Assembly: GCA_026708165.1 (NCBI GenBank)
Contig: JAPOVO010000400.1
Span: 1 to 5,974, forward strand
Reading direction: 5' to 3'
DNA length: 5,974 bases
Source of the DNA: Chloroflexota bacterium
GTDB taxonomy: Bacteria > Chloroflexota > UBA11872 > VXNJ01
Every line of letters starts with the position of its first letter. Position 1 is the first letter of the stretch. Shown here piece after piece: positions 4,774 to 5,974 of the stretch. The notes beneath the pieces are model-generated. The model had not been told where the DNA came from. It saw only the letters and a program-made list of their open reading frames with translations, and made no database searches. The translations under genes were made by a program, and so were the position numbers.

Positions 4774-5974
4774 CTAGCTGTCCCTGGAGGGCGGGCCTCT
4801 CCGTGCCGTCTCAGCGCGGGGTATGTCGAAAACCTCCACCAGGGTGAGAGAGTTTGCGTCGATCACCTGCACCGTGATGACGTTGCTTGGCCAACGGAGG
4901 GTGGCTCCGAATATGAACGGTCCCGATTTGTCGACCAGTATCGAGTCAAGGTGCGAGTGAAGCGGGACTACGCCTTCAATCTGTCCCGTTTCCAGGTTCG
5001 AAACGACTAACTCGCGCGAGCGGAAGGCGGAGGTTAAGAGCCTGCCGTCGTTTGTGACGGCAAAGATGGCCGGCACGTCGGGAGTTTCCAGGATCTCGGA
5101 GACCTCTCCGGTGGCGGTTTCCAGCTTGTAAACCCGTTTATTTACTCCGGAGAGAATCAGATTCTCGTTGTCGGTCGGATCGACCAGCACGTTGATGATC
5201 GTTGCGGGAATACGCTCTGCAATCGTCGCCTGTTCTCCTGTCGCCAAGTCGAGCATGTCGACGGAGCGTCCGGACCAGTTGACGAGATATAGATAAGGCT
5301 GCGAAGGCGACAGAACCGGCGGCAGGAAATAACGAGCAATGCGCTCGCGCAATACGATCTCACCGGAGTCGGGATCGACGATGTAGAGATGCGAACCGGG
5401 CGCGGATAGCTGATTCGAAGCCCGCGAGTCGATGACATCGCCAATCGCCGATCGACCGAGGTAGTTGTGCCATATTCCTACCCACATGCCCTGTCGAAGG
5501 GACAGCATCCAGTTTCCAACGGATCCCAACGCCCATAGCGAGTCAGAGTCGCCGGATCTGGCGGTTATCGCCTGGGGGTCTTGATCGACTGCCAGGAAGA
5601 ACCCCTGGTGGAGGTTCCAGGAAGGCACTGAGGCGGGGGCGAAGCGGCCTTGAGGGATGGGGATGGTTTCACGAGTGGGAAGTCCGGAGGCGCGGTCGAT
5701 ACCGACGACGGTGGTCTCGCCGGTGTCGCTGAGGCCATAGGCGTAGAACAGGAGGCGTTTGCCGGGAGACTTTCGGAGGGCGATCTCGAATGCGGCCTTA
5801 CCGGCGTCGGGGACGTCGATGGAGGCTCTGGCGATCTGGTAGTCGACCTTGCGGATGGTGATGCGCTTTTCACCTGGGCGGACACCGGTAAAGGAGACGG
5901 CGCCGGCATCGTCGGCGGCGTCGGTGGCGACTTGTTGACCGAAGGAGTCTTCGATGCGAACGAGGGCGTTGGGG
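4774..5974 (-). CDS. Beta-propeller (YVTN/WD40-like) protein with N-terminal beta-sandwich domain, 5' end outside window
   Basis: The frame is open from the TAG at 4774-4776 to the right edge (399 visible residues), so the N-terminus is missing. A GTG at 5626-5628 is internal, because good coding sequence continues upstream of it. Visible residues 1-70 (ALVRIEDSFGQQVATD, later VRPGEKRITIRKVDY) look like a carboxypeptidase-regulatory-like (transthyretin-type) sandwich. After that comes a propeller with recurring '-VxxLDxATGE-' turns: IDRASG near 92, VDPDSGE near 199-205, LDLATGE near 242, LETATGE near 285, SNLETGQ near 326 and IDANSLT near 371. The last five are 41-43 residues apart, a normal blade length. 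No enzyme residues are recognisable. Such proteins usually act in binding or scaffolding and are often exported, but the export signal would lie outside the window. Codon use changes sharply within the gene near 5630. Its product could also be described as a quinoprotein-like or lactonase-like propeller. Confidence 0.83.
   Translation of the reverse strand, partial: PNALVRIEDSFGQQVATDAADDAGAVSFTGVRPGEKRITIRKVDYQIARASIDVPDAGKAAFEIALRKSPGKRLLFYAYGLSDTGETTVVGIDRASGLPTRETIPIPQGRFAPASVPSWNLHQGFFLAVDQDPQAITARSGDSDSLWALGSVGNWMLSLRQGMWVGIWHNYLGRSAIGDVIDSRASNQLSAPGSHLYIVDPDSGEIVLRERIARYFLPPVLSPSQPYLYLVNWSGRSVDMLDLATGEQATIAERIPATIINVLVDPTDNENLILSGVNKRVYKLETATGEVSEILETPDVPAIFAVTNDGRLLTSAFRSRELVVSNLETGQIEGVVPLHSHLDSILVDKSGPFIFGATLRWPSNVITVQVIDANSLTLVEVFDIPRAETARRGPPSRDS

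Noticed and set aside
5626..5628. GTG as the start of the propeller gene
   Set aside because: The same frame stays open for 115 more codons to the window edge with sandwich-like and propeller-like sequence, and no good ribosome binding site precedes the GTG.
5565..5909. 114-codon minus-strand open frame rich in Pro, Ser and Ala
   Set aside because: It is an out-of-frame reading of the propeller gene; the in-frame translation has domain-like sequence and a continuous frame to the window edge.
1..5974. CRISPR array, tRNA, insertion sequence ends or phage attachment site
   Set aside because: No regularly spaced repeats, cloverleaf-like segment, transposase or integrase motif, or terminal inverted repeat pair was seen on reading both strands.

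Overview
This is a GC-rich bacterial window holding six protein-coding loci, all of the kind found in accessory catabolic regions. I see no tRNA, rRNA, CRISPR array, insertion sequence, integrase or other mobility gene. The taxon cannot be fixed from the sequence. The mix of a phytanoyl-CoA dioxygenase-like enzyme, an aldo/keto reductase, a sugar isomerase-like TIM barrel, a neutral-ceramidase-fold hydrolase and a small Cys-containing 'MPNGGSD' protein resembles large-genome environmental bacteria such as Planctomycetes, Poribacteria, Latescibacteria or related lineages. That placement is inference from general knowledge of these families.

Layout. At the left edge, on the minus strand (1-432), is a small conserved-hypothetical gene whose 3' end lies outside the window. 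Its reading frame is broken near 300-306 by what looks like a one-base deletion. Sixty bases upstream of it, on the same strand, is an intact PhyH-type Fe(II)/2-oxoglutarate oxygenase (493-1392). A divergent, locally AT-rich spacer (1393-1546) separates it from a rightward series: aldo/keto reductase (1547-2314), sugar phosphate isomerase/epimerase-like protein (2395-3249) and ceramidase-fold amidohydrolase (3374-4771). The gaps between these three are 80 and 124 bases, so they may be co-transcribed but are not tightly packed. From the right edge a minus-strand gene (4774 to beyond 5974) converges on the ceramidase-like gene, leaving two bases between the stop codons. It encodes a beta-propeller protein with a probable carboxypeptidase-regulatory-like beta-sandwich at the visible N-terminal end.

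How the genes may work together. An oxidoreductase, an isomerase or epimerase and an amide hydrolase on one strand, with an oxygenase facing away from a shared control region, would suit stepwise breakdown of a hydroxylated or N-acylated compound such as a modified sugar or sphingolipid-like molecule. The substrate cannot be read from the sequence. The propeller gene is transcribed the other way and need not belong to the same pathway.

The most notable points are the single-base frame break in the MPNGGSD gene, the paired 11-base direct repeats exactly 80 bases apart in the divergent promoter region, the compact ceramidase-fold enzyme without a signal peptide, and an abrupt change in codon third-position use inside the propeller gene. 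No clearly new multi-gene system was identified.
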